This document shows, piece by piece, positions 22,801 to 32,632 of a DNA stretch of 64,000 bases. Positions within the stretch are counted from its first letter, which is position 1. Every line of letters starts with the position of its first letter. This DNA comes from Portulaca oleracea. Taxonomy: Eukaryota > Streptophyta > Magnoliopsida > Caryophyllales > Portulacaceae. The notes beneath the pieces are model-generated. The model ran no database searches, was not told where the DNA came from, and saw only the letters and a list, made by a program, of their open reading frames with translations. The translations under genes were made by a program, and so were the position numbers. The stretch lies in contig CM055882.1 of the NCBI GenBank assembly GCA_029582165.1, positions 16,447,867-16,511,866 of the forward strand, given 5' to 3'.

Positions 22801-25800
22801 GATTAGCTATCCGGAAATTATGCATCGGTTAAATTCAAATATTAGGATTTTTTTGCCAAAAAGTCCTTTGCTCGATTGCATCTAGGCTGCCGCATGGCTC
22901 AAAGGCTTGAGTTTTAGCCTTGAGGCACATATTTCCTCCATAGCATGAAAATATGGTGTGGTCTATGGATTAAGCTTTGACCCAGACAACATCATTTTCT
23001 CCTTCATTGTCCTTAGTCTGAGCTCCTTTGCTTGTACAGTAAAGCCCTTAAGAGCGGGGGTTGAGTCATCAGGTTTGATTTGGGTTTCTTGTGCTAAATA
23101 ATGAATGAATGCTCCATACACAACTGTCATGAAAGATGATCAACTGCAACCTCAGTAACAGTAGGATTTCATTAGAAGACACTAAACATATTATATAGGA
23201 ATAGGAGAGATCATTTGCATCAAGCAATATAGCCTAGTTGCGTGCTTGTGTAAAAACATGTAAAACTTTATGATATGGTCAATGCATCAAAGAGCGTAGC
23301 TATATCCTGTATAATGGCGGATCTCGAAAGTTTTCTGGTGGAGCTCCCCAAATAGTTCTCAGAAATATACACATAAATTGAATAGGACAAGAAAAGTCCA
23401 TGATGTAGACTTAGCTAATTCCACCAAACTCAATTACATTCATTAAAATTAGAGGTTGTCAATATTTCACTTGATCATGTCATAATCTCATATCCAAACT
23501 CAAATGAAAAGTCCAGTTATTCAACGTCCTGTTCAATGAAAATTGGCTTCACCATTTGGGGGGCAGGGGTTGGTAGTGTAAGACTGGGAAGCACCATCAA
23601 TAACATCTGTATCTCTACTGTTATTATGAAATATATGTGGTTCGACTCATAAACTTGTCTCTCATGCAGTTTCCTTTGAACTGGTTGGTCCCTCCTAGCT
23701 AATTAGCTTATGAAATTCATATATATATGGACATATGAATATAAACATCTACTTATAGAGCTTATGAGTTATGGCATACCAAGGCTCTTTGAAGAGACAT
23801 TGGTGCAATTCATCCTAGAGTTACAATTTTTTTTTTTTAAAAAAAAAAAAATTCAGCTGAAATTCATGTGAATAATCGTTGTACACTTGAAAGTCAGAGG
23901 ACATTTGGTTATGTTTTTGGATCTAAAAGAACGATATTAAGAAAGTTAAATCAAGAGAGGGAAAAGCACAGACTTGTGAAGGATTGAAAGATGGCCATCT
24001 TTGAGTTTTGCCATTTGCTTTGTGTAGAAGAACATGATAAAAGTCCGATGGCATTACACACAAAAAAATTTAAAAATATATAAAATGAAGTAGAATACAT
24101 GGTAAGGGTTACAAGTTTTGAATCATTGTTTTTTTAGCTTTCAAATGTGTTTAACCATTAAAATAAAATGAATTGAAACTATTCGTAATTGGGTAAAAGA
24201 CCTAAGGTAGAAGAGGAGGCGAAAAGAATATACCATACTAAAAGGCTAGCTAATATTTTATAAAGGTATAACAATCTCATGTAGGGCTGATGTAGTCAAT
24301 TAATCGTATTGCGTACGCATTGCAGGCGTTTACTCAATGAACTTGTGGGTTCCTTCCTTCAAATATAGTGGCAACTTTTCTACTTTCTTCTGTACTTCTG
24401 TAACTCTTAAAGTTGTATGAGTATGACAGATGTTTTTTTTTTCGTCAGCTGGGTCATGGACCTCAGTACCCTGTTCCTGATCGTATGTATATGTGTTTGA
24501 CAATGTAATTCATTTCTTTGACAGGAAGTAAGCAGATTGCTTCTGGGATTGAATTGTGGAAAACCTCTTGATCCTATAACACTGCCATCTCCCGCTATTG
24601 GCCTGTCATCAAGCCATGACTTTGATCTCCAGGTTTGTTGTCTTCTATTGCTCATTTGTTGCTATGTAGATTTGCCAATTGTAGTCTGCCAGTAAATATC
24701 TGTCACTTTAAAACTTTATGTGTTCCATAATCCCAGTCATTTTATGATTCTGATTTAATATGTGTCACTACTTTATCATATTTTCCCTTATAGATTGCCA
24801 TTTTCTTCATTCCCAATAAAATTATTTGGTTTAAAGTTTGGGGTAGTTTTGACAATGAATGTAATCTATATCTATCAACCACTACCTCCATTCTTTTTTA
24901 ACTAACTTTTCTTTATTTCAGATTATTTGTCAGTTCATATTTCCAATAATAATTAATTACCAATTTTTATTTTACTGATAATATTCATTGAGTAAACACT
25001 AAAAATTAATTTTAATGGAAGGTATAGGTAATTATCCAATTAACTATCCCATATAATTTTTCTACATTTATTTTCACCCTACCCTTCTAAGTCACTTAAA
25101 AGAGAACAAATGGAGTGCCATTCTCTTGATATCTGCAAGACCCCTACCCTCCAAAATGTCACATGAGTGAGGATCACCAAATTAGGATGATGGTTTTCGG
25201 AGATATTTTTTTGCATTTCCGAAGCAATCAAGGACGTGTAAATGATCAAGGTAGGTAAGGTTTGGGGGGGGGGGGGGTGTTTAACCATCAGAAATCCACC
25301 TGATGATGCTTGTGGAGGAAGGGGGTCCAATAACATAAGATATCCATGAGTGGTCTCCTACTATGTCATATTCTCCTACGAAAACCCCTAAAATGTTTAT
25401 TACTTTGCCTCTCCCCTATGAAACAAAATCCTTAACCCCTATCAATCTCCTTGATGGCCATACAAACAGATGAAACATCACCATAGTCAGGAATCTTTTT
25501 TTCATGTGCCATGCTTCATTATTGAGAACGTAGTGCTGTATATTTTTTTTCTTTTTCACGTATCAAGGCACTAAACATCAACATTGTATTTGTATATTTG
25601 CACAGGCTTACCGCTTTCAGGCTCAGAAGGAATCTCTGAGAGATCCTCGAATTGTAAGAGTTGGTCTAATTCAGAACTCTATTGCTCTCCCCACTACTGC
25701 TCCTTTTTCAGAACAAAAAAGGGCCATCTTTATGAAGTTGAAGCCCATTATTGAGGCCGCGGGGTCTTCAGGAGTCAACATTTTATGCTTGCAAGTAAGT

Positions 25801-27893
25801 TGTAGCTCTGTGAACCCTTGGGTAACACTATCGGTCTCTGAACTCAATACATTTTTAGTCATATTAACTGATGGATCTTTTTACAGGAAGCTTGGACGAT
25901 GCCATTTGCGTTTTGCACACGAGAGAAGAATTGGTGTGAATTTGCAGAGCCCGTTGATGGGGAGTCTACACAATTTCTACAGGATCTTGCAAAGACATAC
26001 AACATGGTGATAGTAAGCCCCATTTTAGAGAGGGATGTTGCACATGGAGAAACCATATGGAACACCGCCGTCATAATTGGAAACCAGGGTAACATAATTG
26101 GCAAGCATAGAAAGGTACTTTGCCTTTCAAGTTCTCATTCATGAGTGTTTCTGATCTTTGTCTTAACCGGCAAAGCCTTGATATTCGTATTTGCATTTGC
26201 AGAACCATATTCCTAGGGTTGGAGACTTCAATGAGAGTACATATTATATGGAGGGAAATACCGGACACCCGGTTTTCGAGACAGCATTTGGAAAAATTGC
26301 TGTCAACATATGTTATGGGAGGCACCATCTTTTGAATTGGATGGCTTTTGGCTTGAATGGTGCAGAAATTGTCTTTAACCCTTCTGCCACCGTTGGTGAA
26401 CTCAGCGAACCCATGTGGCCTATTGAGGTTTGTATCATTCCTTCTTTTTTTTTTTCTTTGTATTGTTTTGCCTTCTCAACCTTAAATATCCATTGTATTT
26501 GGAAGCTAAATGATCATTTAGATACTACCTCCGTCCCTAGATGAGTGTCAAATTTCCTAACTACCTTGTCCATTTTATTTGTCAAATTACCTAACTTTTA
26601 CATTTCCAACAACCATAATACCAATTCTACCCCAAATAAATACATTATTTACCTCATTTCAAGAATATTATAAGGGTATTTTTGACAATTTGAAAACTTT
26701 TCACCCCATTCCCAATGTTTATTTTATTGGTTTTGATAAGTTAGTTTTTGTGACATACAATTAGGGACGGAGCTAGTAGTAATTTTATGAGGAAAATTCT
26801 ATCTGGGAAAACTTTTGTTGGCAGTTTTGGTATTTGAGAGTCGTTCAAGAGAAGGTCAAAAGTCCCGTATTGGCAGATGAAGGGACTTTTCAGTAGTTTA
26901 TAAGTGGCATCATTAAGTCTTAAAGTTGGTTAATGAGCTACTAATGGGGTAGTAGCTTGTCATATTAATTTAAGCCTTGGCACAGAAGGTTCATATCAGA
27001 ATTTAACCTGGCTGGGAGGTACAGTCATACTCAATCACGTTGAAGCCTTTTCTTGTAAGATGAATTCCTTTTCCTTCTGTGTTTCTTTTTTTTTTTGGGG
27101 ATTCTATTTCCCTATAGATGTGTCATGTTGGATCGTTGACATAGCTGGTTGGTTCCAGGGTTGTCAAAAATCCATGTTTAGGTCATTCCAGGTTTGGTCA
27201 AATCAAATATCGGACGCAAACTTGATTTCCAATACCTAGGCTTTTTCAGGTATTTTCCAGATCGGACAATTCGATCAAAAGCCTAAATTTGGGTCAACTG
27301 GGTTCAGACAATAAATGTGGAAAATGTTGTATCCAAATTAACGGTCAAATCGGCGAGTGTCAAAATTTGGACACAAATTCTATGACTGTACCCATTTTTT
27401 ACCAGGTGGGACTGGACTGGACTTGGTATTTAGGTCGAATAGTTTTTTGACAGCCCTAGCTAGTTCTATCGCAGCTTTTATTGTGATATTTATCTTCCTG
27501 CTTACTGAGTGGTTAAATATTTGACAGGCGCGCAATGCTGCAATAGCAAATAGCTACTTTGTGGGATCTATAAATCGAGTTGGAACTGAGATTTTCCCAA
27601 ACGCATTCACGTCGGGTGATGGAAAGCCTCAACACAAGGACTTTGGCCATTTCTACGGGTCGAGCCATTTCTCAGCCCCAGATGCTTCTTGCACTCCCTC
27701 ACTCTCTCGTCATAGAGATGGTTTGATGGTTGCCGACATGGATCTCAACCTTTGTAGGCAGCTCAAAGACAAGTGGGGCTTCAGAATGACTGCTAGGTAT
27801 GAACTCTATCAAGATTTGCTAGCTTGTTATTCGGAGCCCGGGTTTCAACCTCAGATCATTTCTGATCCTTTGCTGCGGAAGAATGCGGCTTAA
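5672..27893 (+). CDS. PYD3: beta-ureidopropionase (beta-alanine synthase), six exons
   Basis: Exons 5672-5821, 24525-24632, 25606-25794, 25887-26114, 26203-26427 and 27528-27893 all have GT-AG borders in phase 0. They join to 421 residues, the usual plant length. The protein is a carbon-nitrogen hydrolase (nitrilase fold) that hydrolyses N-carbamoyl-beta-alanine to beta-alanine, CO2 and ammonia, the third step of reductive uracil degradation. The catalytic triad is visible: Glu in LQEAWTMPF (start of exon 4), Lys in GKHRKNHIPR (exon 4/5 junction) and Cys in NICYGRHH (exon 5). The C-terminal exon carries the [10 protein letters not shown] and [10 protein letters not shown] segments typical of this subfamily. 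The start was chosen as the first ATG after the 5' UTR; an ATG at 5634 lies in another frame. No stop or frameshift was seen. The exceptional feature is intron 1, 18,703 bp, filled with retrotransposons. Intron 5 contains two MITEs. Confidence 0.93.
6241..6631 (-). repeat. copy A 3' LTR, end truncated
   Basis: It matches the other three LTRs but stops about 19 bases short of the expected CCTACA end. On the minus strand it starts TGTTGCATTATTTAGAC at 6631. It shares diagnostic bases with the 3' LTR of copy B (gtagcagc, cactag, aaacac, aaaccatc), not with its own 5' LTR. Confidence 0.9.
6632..7631 (-). other. copy A 3' non-coding region and polypurine tract
   Basis: About 1 kb between the pol stop and the 3' LTR, with no open frame of note. 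Next to the LTR the minus strand reads ccgagtgggag, a plausible polypurine tract. The same region occurs in copy B (21241-22242), so it belongs to the element. Confidence 0.6.
7632..11829 (-). pseudogene. copia gag-pol polyprotein, copy A, broken
   Basis: Read from the minus-strand ATG at 11829 ([17 protein letters not shown]). Visible in order: gag (UBN2-like), the CCHC knuckle [14 protein letters not shown], the protease box [12 protein letters not shown], integrase pieces (10313-9696), the RT with [12 protein letters not shown] near 8600, and RNase H with SDADWGG and the C-terminal [14 protein letters not shown] segment written here as [10 protein letters not shown]. Breaks: a frameshift near 10,672, losses around 10,314-10,470, a TAG at 10077-10079, a G6-run frameshift at 9717-9722 leading to TGA at 9696-9698, and a TAA at 7932-7934. 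The TAG and the G6 shift are also in copy B. The RT/RNase H part (9677-7932) is still one open frame. Normally it would encode virus-like-particle and replication proteins; here it is inactive. Confidence 0.9.
12299..13031 (-). mobile_element. LINE 3' fragment inserted in copia copy A
   Basis: This block is absent from the matching place in copy B. The minus strand carries a zf-RVT piece (12876-12406) with [19 protein letters not shown], then [20 protein letters not shown]. It ends in an A-run (T10 at 12299-12308 on the + strand). It lies in a (TA)n tract, so its target duplication cannot be read. Near its 5' side the 22-base segment beginning ttctctccgtgccatttcc occurs twice (12965 and 13010). 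Confidence 0.85.
13370..14010 (+). other. GC-rich antisense segment in copia leader, possible captured gene end
   Basis: Between the 5' LTR and gag, the strand opposite to gag-pol looks like the start of a host gene. It has a pyrimidine-rich stretch near 13440-13480, an ATG at 13521, a GC-rich run with codon-like texture, then gatgggtaagtctc (near 13925), which resembles a 5' splice site. The same block is in copy B (about 15480-16080), so it belongs to the element. The frames differ between copies and have breaks, so no protein is claimed. It could simply be leader sequence. Confidence 0.3.
14175..14187 (-). other. copy A primer-binding site
   Basis: The minus strand reads TGGTATCAGAGCC, complementary to the 3' end of plant initiator tRNA-Met, one base after the 5' LTR end. 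This is the usual copia first-strand primer site. Confidence 0.9.
14189..14598 (-). repeat. copy A 5' LTR, 410 bp
   Basis: On the minus strand it runs from TGTTGAATTATTTAGAC to CTAACCTACA (TG...CA ends). It holds tatataagc, a likely TATA-containing promoter core. It shares diagnostic bases with the 5' LTR of copy B. Confidence 0.95.
14599..14904. other. 306-bp centre between inverted copia copies, mitochondrial-like
   Basis: This stretch separates the two facing 5' LTRs. Its texture differs from both sides: balanced GC, with blocks such as ccgctagtgagcggttcttt and gggcgggaagcaggccgggc. That style and wording resemble plant mitochondrial intergenic DNA. This is recognition from memory only. 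No complete gene is visible. The bases touching the two LTRs are ttttg on one side and caaaa on the other. Confidence 0.45.
14905..15314 (+). repeat. copy B 5' LTR, 410 bp
   Basis: It runs from GGTTGAATTACTT (first T changed to G) to CTAACCTACA. About 11 mismatches to the 3' LTR of the same copy were counted by eye (about 97% identity). At five diagnostic bases it agrees with the 5' LTR of copy A instead. Confidence 0.95.
15316..15328 (+). other. copy B primer-binding site
   Basis: TGGTATCAGAGCC, one base after the LTR end; matches the initiator tRNA-Met primer site of copia elements. Confidence 0.92.
15329..17230 (+). other. copy B leader, about 1.9 kb
   Basis: A long untranslated stretch between primer site and gag. 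It contains the GC-rich antisense block also seen in copy A, a copy-B-only MITE and a (TA)n tract (about 16770-16806). A possible upstream start at 17156 would extend gag by 25 residues. I prefer 17231 because the conserved gag start MATKPIS lies there. Confidence 0.6.
16129..16426. mobile_element. 298-bp MITE inside copy B leader
   Basis: Present in copy B, absent at the same site in copy A, which proves insertion. The ends are inverted: GGGGTGTTTGGC at the left, and GCCAAACAGGGCC at the right, whose reverse complement is GGCCCTGTTTGGC. The inside is rich in repeated agcttttt/aaaaagct motifs on both strands. This end type is common in plant hAT-like MITEs. The flanks (aaataaat, aaaatatg) do not give a clean 8-bp duplication. 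Confidence 0.85.
17231..21240 (+). pseudogene. copia gag-pol polyprotein, copy B, broken
   Basis: Gag (17231-18022) goes out of frame near 17918. The frame resumes at 18019 with [14 protein letters not shown], protease [12 protein letters not shown] and a good integrase segment ([28 protein letters not shown]). A TAG at 18997-18999 then cuts it. The integrase end resumes to a TGA at 19378-19380, caused by a G6-run shift at 19354-19359. A 188-bp deletion at about 19833 joins the linker to the RT start with a frameshift. The RT has [12 protein letters not shown] near 20277, then a TAG at 20338 and a TGA near 20493. A rearranged stretch at 20600-20700 is followed by intact-looking RNase H (20707-21240). 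Stops by C-to-T change (CAG to TAG) fit decay of methylated DNA. Confidence 0.9.
21241..22242 (+). other. copy B 3' non-coding region
   Basis: Mirror of 6632-7631. No coding potential seen. It ends next to the 3' LTR with gccgagtgtgag, a polypurine tract damaged relative to copy A. Confidence 0.6.
22243..22652 (+). repeat. copy B 3' LTR, 410 bp
   Basis: TGTTGAATTATTTAGATGG to CTTACCTACA. It agrees with copy A's 3' LTR at the diagnostic bases (gtagcagc, cactag, aaacac, aaaccatc). Confidence 0.95.
22653..24524 (+). other. residual unique DNA of intron 1
   Basis: No gene is seen. The first part (about 22708-22786) resembles intron DNA at about 6050-6131 on the other side of the copia pair. A T-run followed by an A-run lies at 23827-23851. 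Confidence 0.5.
26525..26779. mobile_element. Stowaway-type MITE in intron 5
   Basis: 255 bp with inverted ends CTACCTCCGTCCCTAGAT and, reversed from the right, CTACTAGCTCCGTCCCTAAT. Flanked by TA on both sides (26523-26524, 26780-26781). The CTCCGTCCC end and TA target are diagnostic of plant Tc1/Mariner-type Stowaway MITEs. No coding capacity. Confidence 0.9.
27156..27458. mobile_element. hAT-type MITE in intron 5
   Basis: 303 bp with ends CAGGGTTGTCAAAAA and, reversed from the right, TAGGGCTGTCAAAAA. Flanking 8-mers gttggttc (27148-27155) and gctagttc (27459-27466) match at 6 of 8 positions, a decayed hAT duplication. The internal ggtcaaatc/tcgga-like motifs recall the MITE at 4095-4536, but degraded. 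Confidence 0.75.
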
Positions 27894-28540
27894 TTCCCTA
27901 ATGTTGCGATCCGTTGCTCGGTGGCAGTGAATGTGGGTTTTAACGTTGTTGGTTTCTGTTGCAAAGTTTGTACATTTCAATAGCATGCTGATGAACTAAT
28001 TCCCCGCCCCCTCCAAAACATGAAGTTTGTACATTTCAAACGATTTACTGAATGAAAGTGTCTCTTAGTTTCCTCTAGCTGTTCTAAACTTGCACGCGAA
28101 GCCAATGCAATGGAAGTTCATACACGAAAGATATAGTTTTAATATCGACCTTTTTCTAAAGAATGAAACCGTCTGCTGCCTCATTTCATTTGAATGTTGA
28201 AAAATATGACATCAGCAATGGTACAAGCTTTATCATAACAGGACCCTGCTATGCAAAGAGCCAACCTATGACAAGGTTATTTGGGGATGAAAATTTGTTA
28301 AGACAGAAAATAATAGAAACTAGACAAAGAAGAAAACTGTTGTGGAAGATGATTTCAGGCAGCCTCCACATGAGCACCACTCAACTTGGGTAAAGATTAT
28401 GAAGCCACAAAGATTACATCAAAAGAGGTAAAGAGCCACAACAAAACCAGCATAACAGCGAAAGAAATATAAATAAAATCAGTTTAACCAGGAGAACAAT
28501 TAAAACAAAAAGATTACAAAACACTCAAGTACAGTCTTTC
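27894..28540 (+). other. 3' UTR and spacer after beta-ureidopropionase
   Basis: The 3' UTR probably ends within the first 200 bases, judged by the gttt-rich stretch near 27940-28060. No further gene was recognised up to about 28540. Confidence 0.35.
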
Positions 28541-28546
28541 ATTCAT

Positions 28547-28675
28547 TTTGGAGTATCTTCTTAAAATCACGTACTGATTCATTTTTATCATTCATCTTCA
28601 ACATCTGTAAATCATTACAAAATTTCACAACTTTGTGAGCAATGATGTCATCGATAGAATGGTAGCTAAGACTGT
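28547..28675 (-). pseudogene. short coding-like terminal exon, unidentified
   Basis: On the minus strand one frame reads about 42 residues. It starts SYHSIDDIIAHKVVKF, includes NDLQMLKMNDKNESVRDF and ends KKILQNE with a stop. It is preceded by taaacag, which could be a 3' splice site. The codon texture looks real, but no upstream exon was found on this strand. It could be the leftover last exon of a lost gene or a chance frame. Confidence 0.3.
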
Positions 28676-28807
28676 TTACTTATAGTTGCCAACTCAAATG
28701 CATGCATTTATTCGGGAGACTGAAATTAAGGCATGGTGATTCGGGTTCTGACAATGGGCAATATAACTCTTTCAGAGTGTACTAACAACTAAATTTCTAA
28801 ACTTTCA

Positions 28808-28888
28808 GTGTGAACTTTGACTCTCGACCTCAGGATCACTCAATATAAGCTATGAGACCTACGCGCTAGCCAACTGCGCCACCACCCC
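28808..28888 (-). pseudogene. tRNA-Met(CAT)-like sequence, degenerate
   Basis: The minus strand begins GGGGTGGTGGCGCAGTTGG, followed by gctagcgcgtaggtctcatagc, the 5' half and CAT anticodon arm of plant elongator tRNA-Met. An A-box-like and a B-box-like stretch (ggtcgagagtcaaagttc) are present. The 3' acceptor half does not pair with GGGGTGG and there is no CCACCCC end. It is therefore a tRNA pseudogene or the head of a tRNA-derived SINE running toward lower coordinates, not a working tRNA. Confidence 0.7.
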
Positions 28889-29172
28889 ATGTTGTCTACG
28901 CAACCTTACAAATAATTAATATTCTATATTATACGGTTGTCATTTAATGAAGATATGATTCATATATTTGCATCTGCTACTCTGCTTCCCACTTCACAGT
29001 GCCTCGTGGCTCATATAATATGGAGAAAACCCGAGTCGTCAAGTCACTCTATAGTAGACTCATCACCCACCCACCAGAGTTTTCAACTCTGAATTTCTTA
29101 TTTCTGTAATCTTCGCTCTCTAATATCAAAATCACAAATTAAAGCCTTAGCCTACCTTCAAAACACATCATA

Positions 29173-29973
29173 ATGGCGTTTTCTATCCAGTCTAAACAAC
29201 ATACTTTTTGGCTAATCTTAACTCTTTGGATTGCTACCTTGGATTCAATTTCCAGTACTTCCAATTTCGATGAGGCTTATGCAAAGCAGGTATTAGAGTC
29301 AGCAAGGAGAGAAAAACAATGGTTGGTGAGTTTAAGAAGGAGAATTCATGAGTACCCAGAACTTAAATTTCAAGAACACAACACAAGTGCTGTAATTAGG
29401 AGTGAACTTGATAAGCTTGGCATCCCCTATGAATACCCATTAGCTAAAACTGGAGTGGTTGCGATTATCGCGTCTGGGTCATCCCCAGTTGTGGCTCTTC
29501 GGGCTGATATGGATGCCCTCCCTTTGCAGGTATCTTCGCTTTTCAACTTTTTGCATGATTTGGTATGTCAAATTCATGGGGTGATCTTCAACTTGGGGTG
29601 GAATTTGTTTGTTTTTCTCCTAAATTTGCCGCCATTTGTAGCATTCTATGAGAAGCTTTTTCCTAAGCGCTTATGATCTTTGATTTCTGGGGTGGAATTT
29701 GTTTTGACCTTTAAGAATTAAGATCACCCAGCAGCTTGAATGGATAGTGTTTTAGGTTAAGCTGGTGGATGGAACAATAGCTTTTCGAAAATGTCTTTGC
29801 TTTTCATGGGTCAACTGGGATCAATTTCATTCAAGCTTTCAAAGTTGTCTCCCCCCCCCCCCCTACATAACTGCTTATGTGATATCAATATCTTTTGGTA
29901 CTAAATCTGTTACTGATCAATTTTGCCTATCATAAATTTTAATGCAATGATGTTGTGTGATGTTTTTGTTGCT

Positions 29974-30007
<34 letters not shown>

Positions 30008-32632
30008 CATGTGAATAGGAGCTAGTAGATTGGGAGCACAAGAGTAAAATTGATGGTAGAATGCATGGTTGTGGACATGATGCTCATATTACGATGCTTC
30101 TTGGAGCTGCTAAGCTGCTGAATCAACGGAAGGATCATCTGAAGGTTTGGTTTCAATCTACCCTTTTGTATGGTTATAAACTTTAACAGTGTTGAGAGCT
30201 ATGCTTTGATAAGCATGGAGCCTTGGGCTGGTTTTTGAAGATCAGCATATTAAGTGTTGAAGTGATTGCTATTTGCAACGTATGCAGCTTTGGAACTTCA
30301 GTAATCAGTCATCTAAAAAATTTTGATTTTAGAAACTTACTTGCATGGAAATGGATTCCATCCCTTGGTTTCTAAGACCCAAGATAATTCAGGAACAAAC
30401 TTTGTGCAAAAGAGAGAACATCCTAGTGTTGGGAAAGGGTTCCACAGCAGTGATATTCAGCCATTCTCTAGCTTGGGCTGCATGAGCTGACCACCTCTAA
30501 AAAGTTTTACAATGGAATTGGCAGTTAGATATGTAATGTGTTGGCAAGTATGACAATGGGGTTATGCTGTTACTTGTAGGAGATATGGTATTCTCCACGG
30601 ACTTCTGTTTTACTGGGGTTTTAGCAAAGTGTTCTTCTGAACTGTCCTCAACTTCTTTTGTTTAGATAGGCGATCAATGCCTTCAAATGTAGGATGCTAC
30701 TCGAACAGTCCCTCACAATCCTTTTGTGGGTTGAAGCTTGTCTTCATGAGAGACCAAACCCCCCCCCCCCCCCCCAAAAAAAAAATGTTATGATTTCAGG
30801 GCTTTAACTGTTGTATAAGAGTGCTAGAATGGCGTACATATATTATAACTAAACAGGTGCTTGCAGATACTAGACACCACTAAACCATGTTATTGAAATT
30901 GATGTGGAATTACGAGATTGATGATAATTTGGTTGATATCTTCATGGTGACATTAATATAACTCGTTACAGGAGACACCTCTACGGAAGTGTCTAAAATT
31001 TTTTTTATCAGCTGTCTTCCTTTGAACATGTACAATGTGCACAAAGGTATACTAGAGTGCTCATAATATCTGTCTTTGTTTGGCTGTGATCGCAATTTGG
31101 CTTCCTAACTTTTCCCCTTTATGCAACACATGAAGGGAACTGTGAGACTGCTTTTCCAGCCTGCTGAAGAGGGAGGTGCTGGAGCTGATCACATGATAAA
31201 GGAAGGTGCACTCGGGGATGCCAAAGCTATATTTGCAACGCACGTTGATTATCAGATACCTACGGGAAGCATAGCTATTCTTTCTGGGCCAGCATGCGCT
31301 GCTGTGAGCATGTTCAAAGTGAGACTTGAAGGAAAAGGAGGACATGCAGCACTCCCTCATACTACCAACGATCCTGTAGTTTCAGCATCCCGCATTATTC
31401 TGGCTTTGCAACAAGTCGTTTCCAGAGAAGCAGATCCCCTCGAAAGCCATGTACTTACTTTTTCACCTTTTTTATTCATTCTCTATAGTAGAAAATGTGA
31501 ACCCATCCCCCCCCCCCCCCCCAAAAAAAAAAAAAAAAGGAAAACGAAAATGAAAACGAACCAAGAGCGTAGTGCTCTAGTGATATGGGAGTTGGAGGTT
31601 ATCCTCCCAAACACAGTTCGAATCCTGGTCCACAATTTCCTTGGTAGATATTGTGGTGCTCTTGGATGCTCCTTTTAGGTTTGCTTTCTGGGCCAGGCCT
31701 TTGTTGGGTCTAGTCCGGTGGTTGTGTGACCCCCTCCCTACTTCTAATGTTATACCTGTGTCTTTCCTTTCCTATAATACCCAGTTCCCAATTGATGATT
31801 CTGCTACAAGGAATTTGCACTTACATGCATGATACATCTGCTAATTCTGTCTAATATTTATCAGTTGATTACAACTAAAGGCCCATGGCTGCTTTTGCCA
31901 AATGCTAAAGTGTCAGAAAACTTACGATTTCCTTTTCTGAAGGTACTTTCTGTCACATACATTAGAGGTGGCTCTGCTCTCAACATAATTCCATCCTATG
32001 TTGAATTTGGGGGAACACTCAGGAGTCTCACCACTGAAGGACTTCATTGGCTTCGACGACGGTTGAAAGAGGTAACAATTCATGTTCAGCTAATGCACAA
32101 CATTGCCTGCCCCCTGTTTCCTGACATAACATCCCGAGACTGGTTTATTCAGATATCACATCCGGATGAATTAAAGCTGAATTTCACTCCAAAAAAAGGC
32201 TCTAAGCTTGCTCATTAACCAAAATCTGAAATGTGATGCTTGCCAATTTAGGTGATTGAGCTGGAAGCAACTCTTGGTAGATGTGAAGCAATCGTTGACT
32301 TTGATGAAGAGAATCACCCGGCTTATCCCAGTGTGATAAATGATGATGCTTTGTACCATCATGTGAAAACAGTCGGTGGACTTCTTCTGGGTCCGAGTAA
32401 TGTTCGTCAGGGTCACAAAACAATGGGAGGCGAAGATTTTGCCTTCTATCAAGAGAAGATCCCAGGCATGATGTATATTATTGGTATCAGAAATGAGGCA
32501 GTTGGTGCAGTTCACTCCTTACATTCTCCTCACTTCTTCCTGGATGAGGACGTTCTCCCTGTAGGAGCTGCATTGCATGCTGCACTTGCTGAGATGTACC
32601 TCACTCGCCTCCAAAATCCTGCTGCATTGTAA
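29173..32632 (+). CDS. IAA-amino acid hydrolase ILR1-like (M20 amidohydrolase), five exons
   Basis: Exons 29173-29529, 30019-30144, 31136-31450, 31943-32071 and 32252-32632 join in phase 0 to 435 residues, normal for the family. These secreted/ER enzymes release auxin from amino-acid conjugates using a two-metal centre. A hydrophobic N-terminus ([17 protein letters not shown]) looks like a signal peptide. Metal ligands and active-site motifs are seen: [20 protein letters not shown] (with the conserved Cys), [16 protein letters not shown], and VHSLHSPHF near the C-terminus. [10 protein letters not shown] marks the dimerisation-domain lid. The C-terminus (TRLQNPAAL) lacks a KDEL/HDEL retention signal, unlike several relatives. 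Introns carry long C-runs and a T-run but no element with clear ends. Substrate preference cannot be read from the sequence. Confidence 0.93.

Larger units (their letters stand above)
5822..24524 (+). other. giant intron 1 of beta-ureidopropionase gene
   Basis: The intron begins at gtattgaatcc after the CAG codon and ends at ctttgacag. About 16.4 kb of its 18.7 kb is an inverted pair of copia elements with a 306-bp centre. Unique intron DNA remains at 5822-6240 and 22653-24524. Whether it is spliced efficiently cannot be told from sequence, but both borders match consensus and the flanking exons join in frame. Confidence 0.85.

Noticed and set aside
28808..28888. Functional tRNA-Met gene
   Set aside because: The acceptor stem cannot form and the T-arm side is degraded.
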